Source of the DNA: Cricetomys ansorgei
Taxonomy: Eukaryota; Chordata; Mammalia; Rodentia; Nesomyidae
Direction: 5' to 3'
Assembly: GCA_026225945.1 (NCBI GenBank)
Contig: JAMJFZ010001651.1
Span: 1 to 64,000, forward strand
DNA: 64,000 bases
The notes under the pieces: model-generated
Databases searched by the model: none
Told to the model about the DNA's origin: nothing
What the model saw: the letters and a program-made list of their open reading frames with translations, nothing else
Position numbers and translations under genes: made by a program
Shown: positions 46,571-59,541 of the stretch, piece by piece
Layout of the letters: each line of letters begins with the position of its first letter
Numbering within the stretch: the stretch's first letter is position 1

Positions 46571-48576
46571 ATCCAGGTTCCTACGCTCTGGGAAAACTGT
46601 AAATGTGACATCCATCCAGATAAGTAGGGTGGGCTCTCGGTTTGAGTCCACACAGGAAACTAGTTTCCGCCCTCGGCACTGCAAAGCAAAGCGCAAACAG
46701 CCACAGAACTTAGGCGGATGGCATGCTCCCTGACACCAATCAGGCAGGAGTGAAGCATGTTCATGAGCACAGTTCTTCAGCCCCCGCTTCCTGGGGTGCC
46801 TAGGTTTGTGCTACATGCATTAGATGGGCTAATGTCCCATGAAGACTTGATTGAGTCATGGAGACCACCCCCACCCTAGTACAGCCTGGGTTCTCTCTGT
46901 AGCACACGACTAGTACATTTCCAACATTTGCTTTTGAACTTGACAGAACCACTAATCGTGTATTTAAAAAAAACTCCACCCAATTGGCTCTGTTCACTAA
47001 CTGGGACATCCAGAGCTATCTTGGATAACTTATCTGTACTTGAGAAACCGAAAGGAATTGCTTATCATTAATTTGTATCCACAGAATCAGAGATCAGCAA
47101 TAATTAAGACAAATTGGCTGTGAACCAGGTAGTTTCAAGATTTTCCTCCTGCTTAAAAACAAAACAAAACAAAACAGACAGGAGTTGTCCAATTTTCTCT
47201 CCCTTGTCATTATATATTACATCTACTGAGCTGAGTGCAATTTATTTGACCTCTAGACATCTTCATAGGTGGATGGAAATTTTGGTAGGTCCCAACTCAG
47301 GACTATAATCACTCTAAAGGAAGAAATAAAGTAACCCACAATGAGCTATATTTGGGGTAATTAGGAATGGGGTAGGATAACTAAAATACCTGAATACAGG
47401 ATTTCTCTTTGACTTCTTGATGAAGGCAAGTCATTTTGAATGCTTAAGGCATTAGACTTAGCCCTTAATAAGGACTTACACTTAGTTTATTTTAATCCCC
47501 TGCAGCTCTGAACTCACTTGCCTAGTGACACACTTATTTTTCTAAGGATGGGTGGAAACTCTCCCCAAAGCGTGTTAAGGATGTTGTCTCTCTAACCTGC
47601 CTCACTCCCATCTGCTCCCAGCTCCTCCTCTTCCTCTACCTATTACTTTTGCCAACATTATTTCTGTCAACCAAATGAATACCTGAACGAAGGATTTTCA
47701 GTGCTTGATCAGCAAGACTTATCTTGACCGGCAGCTTCAGTCACACACTATCCACAAGACGAGTGCTCCAGCAGCTAGAGCAGAGAGAAGAAATATCACC
47801 AGAGAGAGCCAACATTTCCCAAACATCTGTGCCAGGCATCAGACAGAGAACTTTAAAGAGGAACGTATGTGATACTCAGGCCATCTCTGTGAGGAGGGAT
47901 CAGGCCATTTAGATTGAATTTGGAGCCTGGCAAGGTCTGAGTACATAAGAACTGATCTGCTAGCTCACACTGTGCAAATGGTTCCTTCCCCTGTTCAGTA
48001 CACTCTGCTCCTTAACCTTGACCCAGAAATATTAGCAACTTGATTGCCTTGGGAGGATCATTCTCTTTTACAATTATAATTGCTTTTTTTCCTTAGTGTA
48101 CAAAATAGCAAGTTTCATCGTGGCATGCATCTTATGTACCCAAGGCCTGTTTCCCCTTCCTTCTCCCTCCTTCCTCTCCCTGCAAGGAAAACAGTTTTTG
48201 ATGGTATAAACAGTTTCAGAAAGCACTTTATTATTTCACCGCAACCACAGAATGTATTTTCTCATATATTGTGTCCAGAAAGGGGAGGCTATGTTTAGGT
48301 CACTTCCTACCCCCATGACCAAGATAAAGGAGGGGGAAAGACAGGCCATATCTCACGGAAGATGGAGTCATGGAATAAATGAACAAACAGCCAGAAGTAC
48401 TCAGCCTTGGGCTTCTGATTAAGAGAATGCTGGGAAGGGAAGAGGACAGAAGTTTGGGGCAATAACAGGTTTGAAGAGACACCCCACTACTTGCTAACAT
48501 TGTCAGCCTGGACGCTGTGTATGTTCTGTCAACTTCTGCAGCCCTGAGAAAGAAAGAACAGAAAAGCAAAATGCTT
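46571..48576. other. Unassigned intergenic sequence
   Basis: No gene or clear repeat was recognised; a short AAAAC-type run lies near 47158-47175. Confidence 0.35.
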
Positions 48577-48577
48577 C

Positions 48578-49187
48578 TTTTTTTTTTTTTTTTTTTTAAA
48601 TCAATACAGTTTTATAAGAAATTTAGGTCATGGCTGTAGCAGTAGCTACTGTGTCAGTCTGCAGAGAAGACAGGAAAACACTTTCATAGCTTCAAACCTT
48701 CCAGACTCAGCAGAGGGACCTGTCTGTCATGGCAAGCACTATACTGAACAGCGGGACCCTGATTGATCTTGTCTGATCTCAGGTGTTTTTATTGATACAG
48801 AAGCTCCTTAGGTGTTGTACTGATACAAAAACTCTGCCCCATCATCCAAAGGCCTATTTGCATAATGAAGGAAACCTGTAGCTTAGTCTGATCCCACAAT
48901 CCTTTAGCAGCTGAGCTATGTCACCTGTGTGGTGGGGGAAACTCAAGGCCTAAGGGAAGTGCTCTCTCCTTGTTGCCTGAGACTGTGGGAGAGGGACCAC
49001 AAGAATTCCTCCACAGCAATTTTGCTCTTCACGTGGAGATCCCAGTGAAACACAATGGCTCTGCCAGACAGTACTGAGCACAGGTGCTGGTCACGAGAAA
49101 GCAAACATCTTAATCACAGATTTACATAAGGCCAACACCTGCAGATAATACAAACTGCCAAGGCTTAGGCAGCCCTTCCCCCAACAA
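48578..49187 (-). mobile_element. T-run and possible antisense LTR
   Basis: T-run at 48578-48597. Read on the minus strand, 49187 downward begins TGTTGGGGGAAGGGC and contains TATCAATAAAAACACC, an AATAAA signal; a CA end could lie near 48720-48730. Target-site duplication is not convincing. Confidence 0.4.
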
Positions 49188-52100
49188 TGTCTAAAACCGT
49201 TATTTTAGAGTTATATAAACATAATAGAAATAAACTTCTCCAATAGATGACAACATGAGCTAGCACATCAGAGCATTACAGAGTGCAAGTCCTTAAAGAC
49301 ATGGAGATAGCTTTAGAAAGCTCAGCTATACTGACTGGATCATTCAGCATTTGGCCAATGGGTAAACTATGTAGGTAAGATAACCCTTTCACGCTGCATG
49401 TAAGTCTGCATTTATTGTCTTCTCAGAGAGAAGAGATGCATGGATTAAGATAATCGAAATGTATTAATAAATTCTAGAGAACATGATGCAAGAGAAAACC
49501 TTGGCTGTATAGACACTTGTATGATTATATCCTGTGCTGGAGCGTTAGCCAGTGAACTCAGATATACTATTTATAAAGCATGGTTTGTCATGGAACCGTT
49601 TATTGTCACATCAACATCTACTGAGAGTCTATGATATACCTGGTCCAGGCATTAGGAAATAGTACAGTGAACAAATTAGATATGGGCCTTGCCCGTATAG
49701 AAACCAAAGCTTCGTGGGGGAGGATGACACCAATGAACAGTCACATATAACTGTATATTATGAGAAATTCCTGAAGGCAAGGCCATTGGTTCTAGGAAAG
49801 GTGAATAGGTCCAGGGCAAGGAGTTTACTGAAGAGAACTGAAGTGTTCTGGGCGAAAAGGATGGGGAAGGGAGGGTGTTGCAGGTGGAGGAACAGCCTGA
49901 CCTAATGTCAGAAGGTGGCCGAATGCAATGCTTGAGGAACTCCCAGAGGACTCATGTGGCAGGAACAGGAAACGGAAGAACAATGGGCAAGTGGATGAGA
50001 GGGAGTCACATATGACTACCTTCTGAATGTTTTGTGAACCATGTCCCATCTCCCTCTGCTCCATGTACATAGGTTATCAGGGTAGGACCTTCATGAATGG
50101 CTATAAAAGAGACTGAAGGGAACTTGCTTACCAGTATGAGATTAATGAAGATACTTTCATCTAGAAGGAAGCAAGCCTTTACCAGACAGCAGATCTGCTG
50201 GTGCTCAACATCGGGTTTCTCAGCATCCACGGCTGTGTGTCATAAGTTTCCGTTAAGTAGAAGTTCCCTAAGCTAAAGCATTTTGTTAGAGCTGAGTAAA
50301 TGGACTGACAGACATGAAGTTCTGAGATCCTGTTAGAATGTCTCTGTTTTGTTAAGAGCAAGAGCATCTGAGAAGGCCTCACATGGGTTGCTGTGCAGGG
50401 GACATGCGTCCAGTGAAGATGTGACACTTAGGGCGCTCAGCCAGGTGAACTCCTTCCTTTCTATGTTGTCACCACCGTAGAGGTGTCAAGTTGTTACACG
50501 GCATTTGGAAAATTGATCTTCCTCAGCATCTTGTCCTAGGTTTGTGGAAAGGCTTTGAGGTTCTTCTACAGTTCCAAAAGCTCCACTGGAGTGCTAAATG
50601 TTATCACTGACAGGCAGATGAGCTCTGCAAAATCACATAAGTCCTGTGTCCTGCTGCACCCCAAGTGCTTTCCTGGAAATGGCTTGTTTGAGATTTCTGC
50701 AACTCCAATTCCTCTTTGCTTGAGATCTCATAGCCCAAGAGGGTGGGGGTGGGGTGCTGACTTCATATTTCCAAAACACCTTAATACTTTATGAAATTCA
50801 TTCCCAAGTTTTTCTCACTGACCTCCAGGGCTTCTTACATCTCCTGGGATTAATTACGAATTTTCTGGAAACCTTTCGAAGAAAACTTATATCTATCTTT
50901 TAAGTTTTAATAGTGAAAATGAAGTTATTTTATCTAGTGGAATGATTAATTGTAGTGTTTTAGCCACTATCAATATGGTAACAACCTTTTGGAAATTAAA
51001 GCTTGTTCTAGGGACATTTTTAAGTTTAAAGAAAATGTGGTAGCTCTATGTTGTATTCAGCAATCAAGCAGTTAATTTAGGGACAAATTACGTTAAAAAG
51101 CTTTGCTGTTTGCTAATTAGAGAGAGATGTTTGTCGTATCAGGGGATATCACCTTCACTTCTTCCACCATCTTGGAACTTGAAAAAGCCTCTTGGACTAG
51201 GACTTGGAAATAGCAAATGCATCTGAAGTCCAGGGTCTGAGGACATTTTTGCTGGCTCTAAGTGGGAGCTCTGGAAGCAGAGGGGCAGGAATGGAGAGTA
51301 AACTGGGCAAGTGGCTCTTTTTGAAATGGAGATGAAGCTGAATTCTATCTGGGAAAAACATAAATGTACAGACACAAAGAAAAACATTGATCTCCGTGGC
51401 AAACCAAACAAAACCAGAGTAACTGGAGAAAGGTATTGAGTACGGATGGAAAGAACAACATGATTCATGCTAAATTCCTAAGCTACCTCCTGCCAAGGCC
51501 ACTGGACACAAAATCCATGTGTACTGTACTCATCAAGGACTCAAATTCATGGAAAAATAAGCAGAAATTATAAACTCCTTGTCTTCTTGAGACGGTATCA
51601 AATATCTGTGTTGAACAAACACGACAGTGACCTTGAAGGTCAGAGCATCATGCTAAGCTCTTCTTTCTGACCTGATCTTCGGGTCATGTGCATAGCCTGT
51701 CTTCAGGATCTGTCCATGCATCACTTGCTCTCTTCCCTAGTGGGTCACTGATGGCTGCTTTGATCTAAATGGTCATGTTTCTGGAAGAAGTGGGAACCAC
51801 CCTCAGACTGAAAATTGATCAGAAGAAGATGCTTAGTAGCTTGGGGTCAAGACAGTGGGATGAGTGTCTAATTTTGTTTTTTTGAATAATCATTTAAAAG
51901 AACTGGGTATCCTCAGGTTACTGGAACCCAACAGGCTCAGACTGGAGTCATCTTCACAACTTTTTCAGAACCTACTCTTCTGTGAGATCTTGCTCAGAGA
52001 ACAGCACCCCCATGTTCCTGCTGCTCGTTCTAGAAGTATCTGGTTTGATTGGACCCTCCTGTCACCTGCCACATCCTTTCCCATGATGTACACATTCAGC

Positions 52101-52309
52101 CTCCCGAAAGACCCTTGATTCCACTGCAGCTTATCATCTCCACTGCCATGTGGCTGAGTTGAACTCATCTTGGAGGTGTATTGAATGTTACTTCCTAGTT
52201 TAAATTGCTTTATTGACTCTCATGGTGAAAAGTCTCCTATCATGGCCCTCTATGACTGCCCTCACTCCCTGTGCCCTCCCTTATCTGCTGAAGGTGAAGA
52301 TTCACTAGA
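49188..52309. other. Unassigned intergenic sequence with one old relic
   Basis: Around 49570-49720, ..ATACCTGGTCCAGGCATTAGG.. and ACAGTGAACAAATTAGATATG resemble a widespread ancient mammalian repeat of uncertain class. Nothing else recognised. Confidence 0.35.
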
Positions 52310-53241
52310 TGTAGATGTTGATTCAAGTCAAAGGCGGTTTATTCTTTGGCTAATTTAATCACCGTTTCTAACCTAGAGCCCTTGAGCATTTGGGCCTCCG
52401 TACAATCTACTCTTAAACCTAGAACTGGAAGGGTTTAGCCTTAATACAATCTAGAACATTTAAACCTCCATATAATCTAAAATGTTTAAGCCTCTGGAAC
52501 TACTGACTGAGCCACTCTGTCTAGCTCCTTCTGAACTCTGACTCTTCTGGGTCAACTCAACTCACTTGTTGTTCAGGCCCAAAGTCTTCTCCAAGCTGTC
52601 TGGTTCAGGTTGACCTTCTGAGCCAGCTTACTGTTTCTGACCAAACTCTTCTGACTTTGACAGACTCCAGCTGACTCCCACAACTTCTCTGACTGAACTG
52701 CTCTGTTCTGCTTCAAACTGACTCACTCTTCCCGTCTGATACTGACTTCTGCTGAGCTGCCTCTGTGTCTCTGTGTCTCTCTCCCTGTGCTCCCGTTGCT
52801 CCATACTGCTTCAGTTAGCCTTTCTTCCCCTCAGTTAGACTGCTTCATTGTCTGTCTTGTCACTAGTCTGCCTGCTTCAGACTGCTCGACTCATAGTGCC
52901 TGCTGTAACTGACTGACTCTTCTGTAACTGCCTCTGCTCTGAGGGCCGGTCTTTATAGTTGGGTGTGTCTTCACTTTGACTTATTCTGCTAACTTTCCCT
53001 CTGATTAGTCACTTTGCCTGTCCTTCACTCTGACTCATTTCAGATGTCACTTCCAGTGCAACACTGACCACTTACTGAGCTCTGCTTCCTGTGTCTGCTT
53101 CCACACTCTGTTTCTGTTTTAGGGATTAAAGATGTGTGGTATCACTGTCTTCTGAATACTAGGATTAAAGGTGTGTTACAGCATTCTTTCTACCCTAGAG
53201 CAGTCATGCTGCCAGATTAAAGGATTAAACATTCCTCTACA
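52310..53241 (-). mobile_element. Putative solo LTR, antisense, CTGACT-rich
   Basis: Inverted 6-base ends TGTAGA / TCTACA bound the block. On the minus strand there is a CTATAAAGACCGGCC TATA-like box near 52955 and an AGAATAAACCGCC polyadenylation signal near 52340. Most of the interior is a degenerate string of CTGACT/CTTCTG words. No target duplication was found, so the class is unresolved. Confidence 0.5.
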
Positions 53242-53963
53242 ATCTGCAGGTGCTTCTTTCCTTTGCACTCTCTCTTCCAGTTTCTTTCTAATTATGTCAC
53301 CAAGTGTCCTGTTACCTGCTGCTTTCTCCTTGGCCACTTTGGCTTGATGGTCACTATTGTCAGGTTTCAGCTCTCACAGATTATTTTGTGGCAGTCTGGA
53401 CCACTGGCCTCTCTGTGTGTCTCCATAGGATCCTGCAACTCTCAGCTTCTCTACAGGACTATGTTCTCTGAAAGCAGAACTTAATGTTTGTCAGCTGCCT
53501 CAATGTGGAGGCTGGTGAATAGGGCTTATGGGACCATTTTGCTGTGACTTCTGCACACACATAAATGTTCTTATACATCCAACTATATTATAGAACCCAG
53601 GTAGATGTGGAAAATGGCAGCTGGATCTCATTTGCTTGTTGAGTATCTCTCAAAGGAAAGCTGTGAAGAGCAGGCCCTCATACCTTCTGAAACCCACAAC
53701 TGAAAGACACTACACTATCAGTCCTCAGGGCATGTTCAAGCAAAGGAAGTGGAGTTCACATATGTCGACAAGATGGACACACTAATTTAGAACAGAGCAC
53801 AAATTGAAGCTCTGTAACATTCTCCCACTGGGGGAGGATAAGCTTTTGATGGTCAGATGCAAGACTAAATTTTTCTTCATTCTAAATTACTTCTGGGAAG
53901 TCTAATGTGTGCCAAGGTCTCTGTTTAGGAGGCATGTAGTTAAAAAAAAGGATTTCAGCACAT

Positions 53964-54024
<61 letters not shown>

Positions 54025-55970
54025 TCATTTTTAGAGGTCAAGAGCTTTGGAAAGACTGCACTGTTCTTGTAGTTGTCTTATTTCCCAAAGTTCAGAAGCC
54101 AGGACCATACTTGCTAAAGAGAAATATTTGTAAAACTGGAAGATCATTGTACCTCCTGACATGTCTACAAGTGTGAATAAAGCAAAATCGCCAGAGCCAA
54201 AGACACGAGTTAGGTGAAGGCTCCACATCCAGACAAGGGCGTGAGAATCAGCGTGCTCTTGAAGGAGCTGGACTGATGTGAACTGATGGGCCCAGCACTG
54301 AGTCTTGGGGATTCCTGAAGGTACAGGGGAGGAGACACAACATTCCCAAGCTAGAAATCACCAAATGGAGCCAGACAAATGAAGCCTGTTACAGCACTTC
54401 CAGGTCATAGTGTAGGTATTATCTTCTTGGGAAGAAATATTCAATTGCTATCAGCAGCCTCTATGAGAATAGACAGGACAGCCATATGCCAGGGGCCCCT
54501 CATTGTCCTTCACTGGGAAGGACAGAGAACAGCTCCTTCTCCACCTCATCAAAGCACAAAGGCAAACATGAGAAAACTCAAGGGATGCCAACCAGATCTG
54601 TGCTTTGTTGTCAACAGCAGTCTTCCTTGGTGGGACACTGTGTTCCCATGCCCAGCATGAACACAATCCATGAGAAAGATGCTAGGTATCTGAAGCCAGT
54701 GGTGGGAAGCCCATGCCCTCTTTCCGAGTCCCCACTGAGGGGATAGGTCAAGACCTACAGGTCCATCCTCTGCCCTCGTGGCTCAATTGCTTGGTCATAA
54801 GTTTATATTTGACTTCATTCATGTTTTGCACAGTACAGTTGGATTGTTACATCTTTGAAAGTAGGAGTGCTCCTTCAATGTTGCAGGTGCTCACTTCACA
54901 TATGTGCATACAGAACGTGGTGGATAATAGGCCGTTATGTTTCTGAGAGAATCAGAAAGAATGAAGAATGTGGTTCCTCACACCAGCTAAGGACTCACAA
55001 TGAGGGAAGAATAATGAAGTGTTGTTCATCCATTCATATTTTTATTTATTTAAACTTGTAAACATTGGGTCAACGGAGAAGGTGCTCACAGTTCATTAGA
55101 TTTTTAACAAGTGTAGATTCGAAAGGCTTGCGAAAGAGACCCTTGGCCTCATCCCTACAGCAGCATCTCCTTCCTGTCTGCCCTGGCACTGTTGGGTTAG
55201 GAAAGAGTACACTTGGAGTTCACTGTGCCTGGTTGTGAAATCCCTAGAGCCTGCACATGCTAGTCCTCAAGGGAGAACTTTGGCTGACCTGGGTGAATCC
55301 GAGGGAAAAGAATCACAGATGTGTGGGGCTTGTTGACCAAAAAACCTCCCTGTAGGCTGAACGATGCTGTTTCCCACACAGCCACTGCCATCAGAAAAAT
55401 GAACAGCTGTGGAGTCTGGCCACTCCACTGTTCAATCTACCCCCCTGTGTTGATTCTTCAGATTTAATGTGGACTCTTGACCCCTCCTCTGAAAGGTGAG
55501 ATTTAACACCTTCTTCCAGTGTGTAATATTGTCATTGGTAGTTAAATCAAACCTTCCAGGTTGACATGCTTAGGATTATTATAGATATTTTTCCCAGCTA
55601 AGGCTCGTAGTGAAAGCTAGTATTTTCTTTTTCTCACTGGATTTAAAAATTAATGCTATGTTTTAGTTTACACATAACCCTAACTCTACTCTGATGCTTC
55701 AGCAGAATTGGTGAAGCCCTCTTCATGGTTCAACACATCAGACCATCCACTGATCTTTTAACACATTCAACTAGAGGTCCATGGGCCTGTGGCTCCTTAC
55801 TTGAATTCTCTTTGCTGAATCCTGTGTTATCCTTCTCTGCTTTGTTCTCATTCATTTGGGGGGATGGATCTTCCAGTTCCTCCCATATAAAGTGCAATCG
55901 AGTTCTACAGGTTTTTACTATTTTTTTTCTTGTATGTCTTTCTATATGTATCTATCATCTATCTATCTAT
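53242..55970. other. Unassigned intergenic sequence with CATA/CA microsatellite
   Basis: (CATA)n followed by (CA)n at 53961-54022. The remaining sequence has no feature I can support. Confidence 0.5.
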
Positions 55971-56100
55971 GGAGAGATTGAAAGACACAGTACCATATAT
56001 CCCAGGCAGGCCTCAGACTCACTATGTAGTCAAGGATGACTTTGACTTTCAAATACTCCTGCCTCTATCTCCCAATGCTGGGATTATAGGCATGCCCCAC
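55971..56100 (-). repeat. Antisense B1-like SINE
   Basis: CCAGGCAGGCCTCAGACTCAC, AATGCTGGGATTATAGGCATG; a short ATCT run (55950-55970) precedes it. Confidence 0.75.
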
Positions 56101-56156
56101 TCATAGGAGGCTGGGGATCAAACCCAGGGCAAGCAACCACCTGTGTTCAGAACAAA

Positions 56157-56318
56157 GGTTTTTGTTTGTTTTTCCAGAGAGAGGGTTTCTCTGTTGTAAC
56201 TCTGGCTGTTCTGGAACCCACTCTGTAGATCAGGCTGGCCTCGAACTCACAGAGATCTGCCTGCTTCTGTTTCCCAAGTGTTGGGATTAAAGGCGTGTGC
56301 CACCATCGTCAGGCTCAG
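56157..56318 (-). repeat. Antisense B1 SINE
   Basis: GAGAGGGTTTCTCTGTTGT, CTGGCCTCGAACTCACAGAG, GGGATTAAAGGCGTGTGCC: one of the least diverged B1 copies here. Confidence 0.95.
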
Positions 56319-56949
56319 TACAGGGTTTTAACCAATACACACCCTGAGGAGTTTTGGTGTCTCCAATCCTACACCTGCCAGGGCCCTGTGGGGGTAGACT
56401 TTGAGTGTCCTATTTTCTCTGCACCCCAAGCTGTCTCTAAGCAGCTTATTGCTTGCCACCACTGTCTTATTTCCAACATTTTCTTCACATCTCCTATTAT
56501 TCTTCTTGCCTAAAAAAAAAATACCTTTATCTTTGGGGTTTAGTTTTATTTGTTTTGGTTTTGCTTGTGATAAAAATCTTTACACATTAATTAGTGAGCT
56601 TTGGGGGGAAGGAATGGAGGCAAAAGAAGCTGTTTGAGTGACTGTATTTATTTGGGTAGATACTCCATCCTTTTTCAGTGGAAAAAAGTACTTGAAATGG
56701 GCTGTAGGGAAATTGCATGAAGTTTGAGAATACTGCTAGGTTCCATGTCTCCACGTCCCTAACCCAGTTTATGGCCCTCAGTGAGCCTGTGTCTGTGGTA
56801 TACATGGTAAGCAATACTGTGGTAAGGACCACCTGTGTGGATCAATGGAGCAGGTGGTGCTGGGAACCCAGCTGACCTATATGGAAGGTAAAAGACTTTG
56901 AAAACACTCAGAAGGCAGCAAGTGACCTTAGGAGCAATTTTACCTGCTC

Positions 56950-57025
56950 TGACTGCAAATTACTATCACCAGGGAAACGTCTAGAATTACAGATTCCTGG
57001 GGTTTGTTCCAGAATGAGCATCTTT
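56950..57025 (+). repeat. MER5-like hAT fragment
   Basis: ATTACTATCACCAGGGAAACG, TTACAGATTCCTGGGGTTTG and GAGCATCTTTAAC. Confidence 0.4.
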
Positions 57026-57640
57026 AACGCAGGGTGCAGTGAAACCACCAAATGGACCATTTCCATGGTGGGGAGAAAGGTTTTATTGTAGGGGGGAGAC
57101 AGAGATGGGGGAAGGGAGGGAGAGAGAGGGATTGCTCAGAGGGAACCTCAAGTTGCCTTGTGGCTACCTCTTGAGGGGCAGAGATGGGAGCAGACTGGCC
57201 ACCAGGGGAGCACAAGGAGTGGGACCTTGGGGAAAACCTTAGCAAGCAGAGCAGGTGCTCAGAGCTGTGAGCTGAGCGCTGGTACAGCTTGAGAACTAGC
57301 ATAGTGGGGGAGGAGAAGGGGAGGCGGTATGTACAACAGGTACAAGCTAATAGGGACTGGGTGAACCTGGAGGCTTTCATTCTGTTACGAGATGCTCCAT
57401 TTGCCTGACTGAGAAGAGATGAGCGAAGTGGCTCTCCTTGGCCGACAAGTTTTACAGGTCTCTGAGGAGAGCTGAGTAAACACTGAGCTGTCCTGCAGCA
57501 ATCCTTCTGTTGCCAAGCCTGAGCTGACCCCATACCTTCATCTGGAGACAGTGGCACCGCCTTTTGACTGGATTGGAGGCGGGGTCTCCTTTGGACCTAA
57601 CAACATCATCTTAATCTCAGGATCAGAGCCTTGGGGTAAC
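57026..57640. other. Unclassified block with a 177-codon antisense frame
   Basis: The minus strand is open from 57557 to 57024. The predicted peptide is Ser/Leu/Pro-rich with no domain, signal peptide or membrane segment I recognise. The plus strand is purine-rich (GGGGAGAAAGG, GGAGGGAGAGAGAGGG), which by itself depletes stop codons. Probably an unannotated interspersed repeat, not a gene. Confidence 0.35.
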
Positions 57641-58957
57641 TTCAATTTTACCAAGTACTTACCTACTACAGGGCTCTAGTTACAAGAGAAGAATGAGCCT
57701 CTAGGGTTGAAAGCACTGTTCATGTCTTTTTGTTTGCATTTGAAAACATTTTTCAACACACCTGTGGGACACATGAGAGTCCCAGACGCCAAAATTAGGG
57801 AGAGCGTCCGTACTCATGTCCACACACAAGCAAACGATGCACACCCCACACAAGAAAATCGAAAAACAAACCAAGTGTATTTTGTTTTGTTTAGCTCTGT
57901 TTTCTGTTTTTAAATGGGAAGTGTGAAGGCAAGTGAGGAACAGTACCACCATGAGGGTGTGGGGTGTTCCAGGAAGCCAGAGGAGGCCAGGGCTGCAGCA
58001 GAAGCCCCAACGCAGGGGCAGCCAAGACCCTCTTCAGAACATTGAGTACCAGTTTTCAGTGTCGGCTTTCTAGGTTTTGCTCTATCCTCTCTGTATCAGC
58101 CCAGAACATACACGGGGCGTCGGCCGCCATCTGGGGACATATTCAGCACAGGGAAGTGATGTGACGATTGTTAGACTTCTTAAAGAGAGGGAAAGGCGAA
58201 CAAGAAAGGATGCATCTGACCCCAGGCAGGCTGTGCACAGACCACATGGCGAGGGGAACAACAGGAAATGATTGTAGCACATTTCCTCCCATAGTCCCGC
58301 CCTTCTGGCCGCAAGGGAAGTTGGGAAGTGTAGTCTTTTAAAAGGAAACTATATGACAGGACTCTTGGGCACTTCTGTCCATTCTCGTCCCAGGCTGCTC
58401 AATGATTGTACTGGGAAAGCTCTGCTTTTCTGGGGACACAGGCAGAGCCTGTTACCTGAGAGATGCACCTAGGCGTGGCCTAGGACATTGAAGGAAGTCA
58501 GATGGGCCTTAGGAGAGGGCAGGCAGGAGAGGGAGAGAAGGAAGGGGAGGGGAGAACTGCTTGCGGGACTCGGGCAAGGAGGGCAGCTTTGGCCGCTAGG
58601 GAAGGGTGGATCATGCAGAAGGCCTATGGTTCCCTGAAATGTTTGGAGAAGTTAATAAAAGACAATGTCATTGGCCGTAGAGGTGGGACATCATGGGCTG
58701 ATGCTGTGTTAGAGGCTGGTGTTGGGCCGGGTTGGGAGTCAGGCACTTTCGAGGCTGGAGCATATGGTCTGAAGAAGTCAACTAGTAGCTAAACCTCTTA
58801 AATTCTGATATTCAAGAGTTGAAGGATGCATGTCTAGGTCCACTACTCCTCTCAGATAGCTTGACACATTAGTGAAGCCCTGACCATGAGATCGGCTCAT
58901 TTTAATCTTAGTCTTGCTTCTGAAGGCACCTGACTCATCACATTAAAAGGGCAGTAC
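57641..58957. other. Intergenic stretch with promoter-like motif cluster
   Basis: No gene was recognised, but a YY1-like GCCGCCATCT (58123-58132), a TCCCGCCC box (about 58294-58301) and GGGAAGTGTAGT (58323-58334; the reverse resembles the ZNF143/GFY-type ACTACAATTCCC) fall within ~210 bases. A 96-codon frame follows at 58502-58792 with no recognisable domain. Confidence 0.3.
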
Positions 58958-58960
58958 AAA

Positions 58961-59100
58961 AGCTGAGCGCAGTGAGGTGCACTTGTGATCCAGAGCTGGG
59001 GAGGTGGGGACAGGACCGTCTCTGGGCTTGCTGGCCAACCAGCCTAGCTTATTTGGTGAATTCCAGGCCTGTGATAGATTCTGTCTCAAAAAATATATGT
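58961..59100 (+). repeat. B4/RSINE-like SINE
   Basis: AGCTGAGCGCAGTGAGGTGC, GGGCTTGCTGGCCAACCAGC, CTAGCTTATTTGGTGAATTCC and a TCTGTCTCAAAAAATAT tail. Confidence 0.75.
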
Positions 59101-59104
59101 GTAC

Positions 59105-59537
59105 AGTTAGAAGCAGTTCAAGCTGGCAAGGATGTGAGGTAAGGGGAACCCTCAACCATTGCTGATAAGCGTGCAAACTTGTTCAACCACCATAGAAATC
59201 CATGTGGTGAGTCCTTGGGAAGCTGAGAATTGTTCTACCTCAAGACCAAGCTATACCACTCTTGGGCATATATCCAAAGGACTCTACATCCTACTACAGA
59301 GACACTTGCTCAACCATGCTCATTGCTGCTCTATTCATAATAGCCAGAACTTGCAATCAACCTAGATGTCCATCAAGAGATGAATGGGTCAGGAAAGTGT
59401 GGTAATTTACCCAGTGGAATTTCAGCTGTTAAAAATGGAATTATGAAATTCGCAGGTAAATTGATGGAGCTAGAAAAAAATCACCCTGAGTGGCATAACC
59501 CAGGCCCCAAAAGACAAATGTGCTATGCATTCTCTAA
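59105..59537 (+). mobile_element. L1 ORF2 3' fragment
   Basis: GCTGGCAAGGATGTGAGG, GGGCATATATCCAAAGGAC, TCATAATAGCCAGAAC, GATGTCCATCAAGAGATGAATGG and GAAATTCGCAGGTAAATTG follow the order of the L1 ORF2 C-terminal region, broken by small indels. It stops where the copy B LTR begins. Confidence 0.85.
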
Positions 59538-59541
59538 TATG

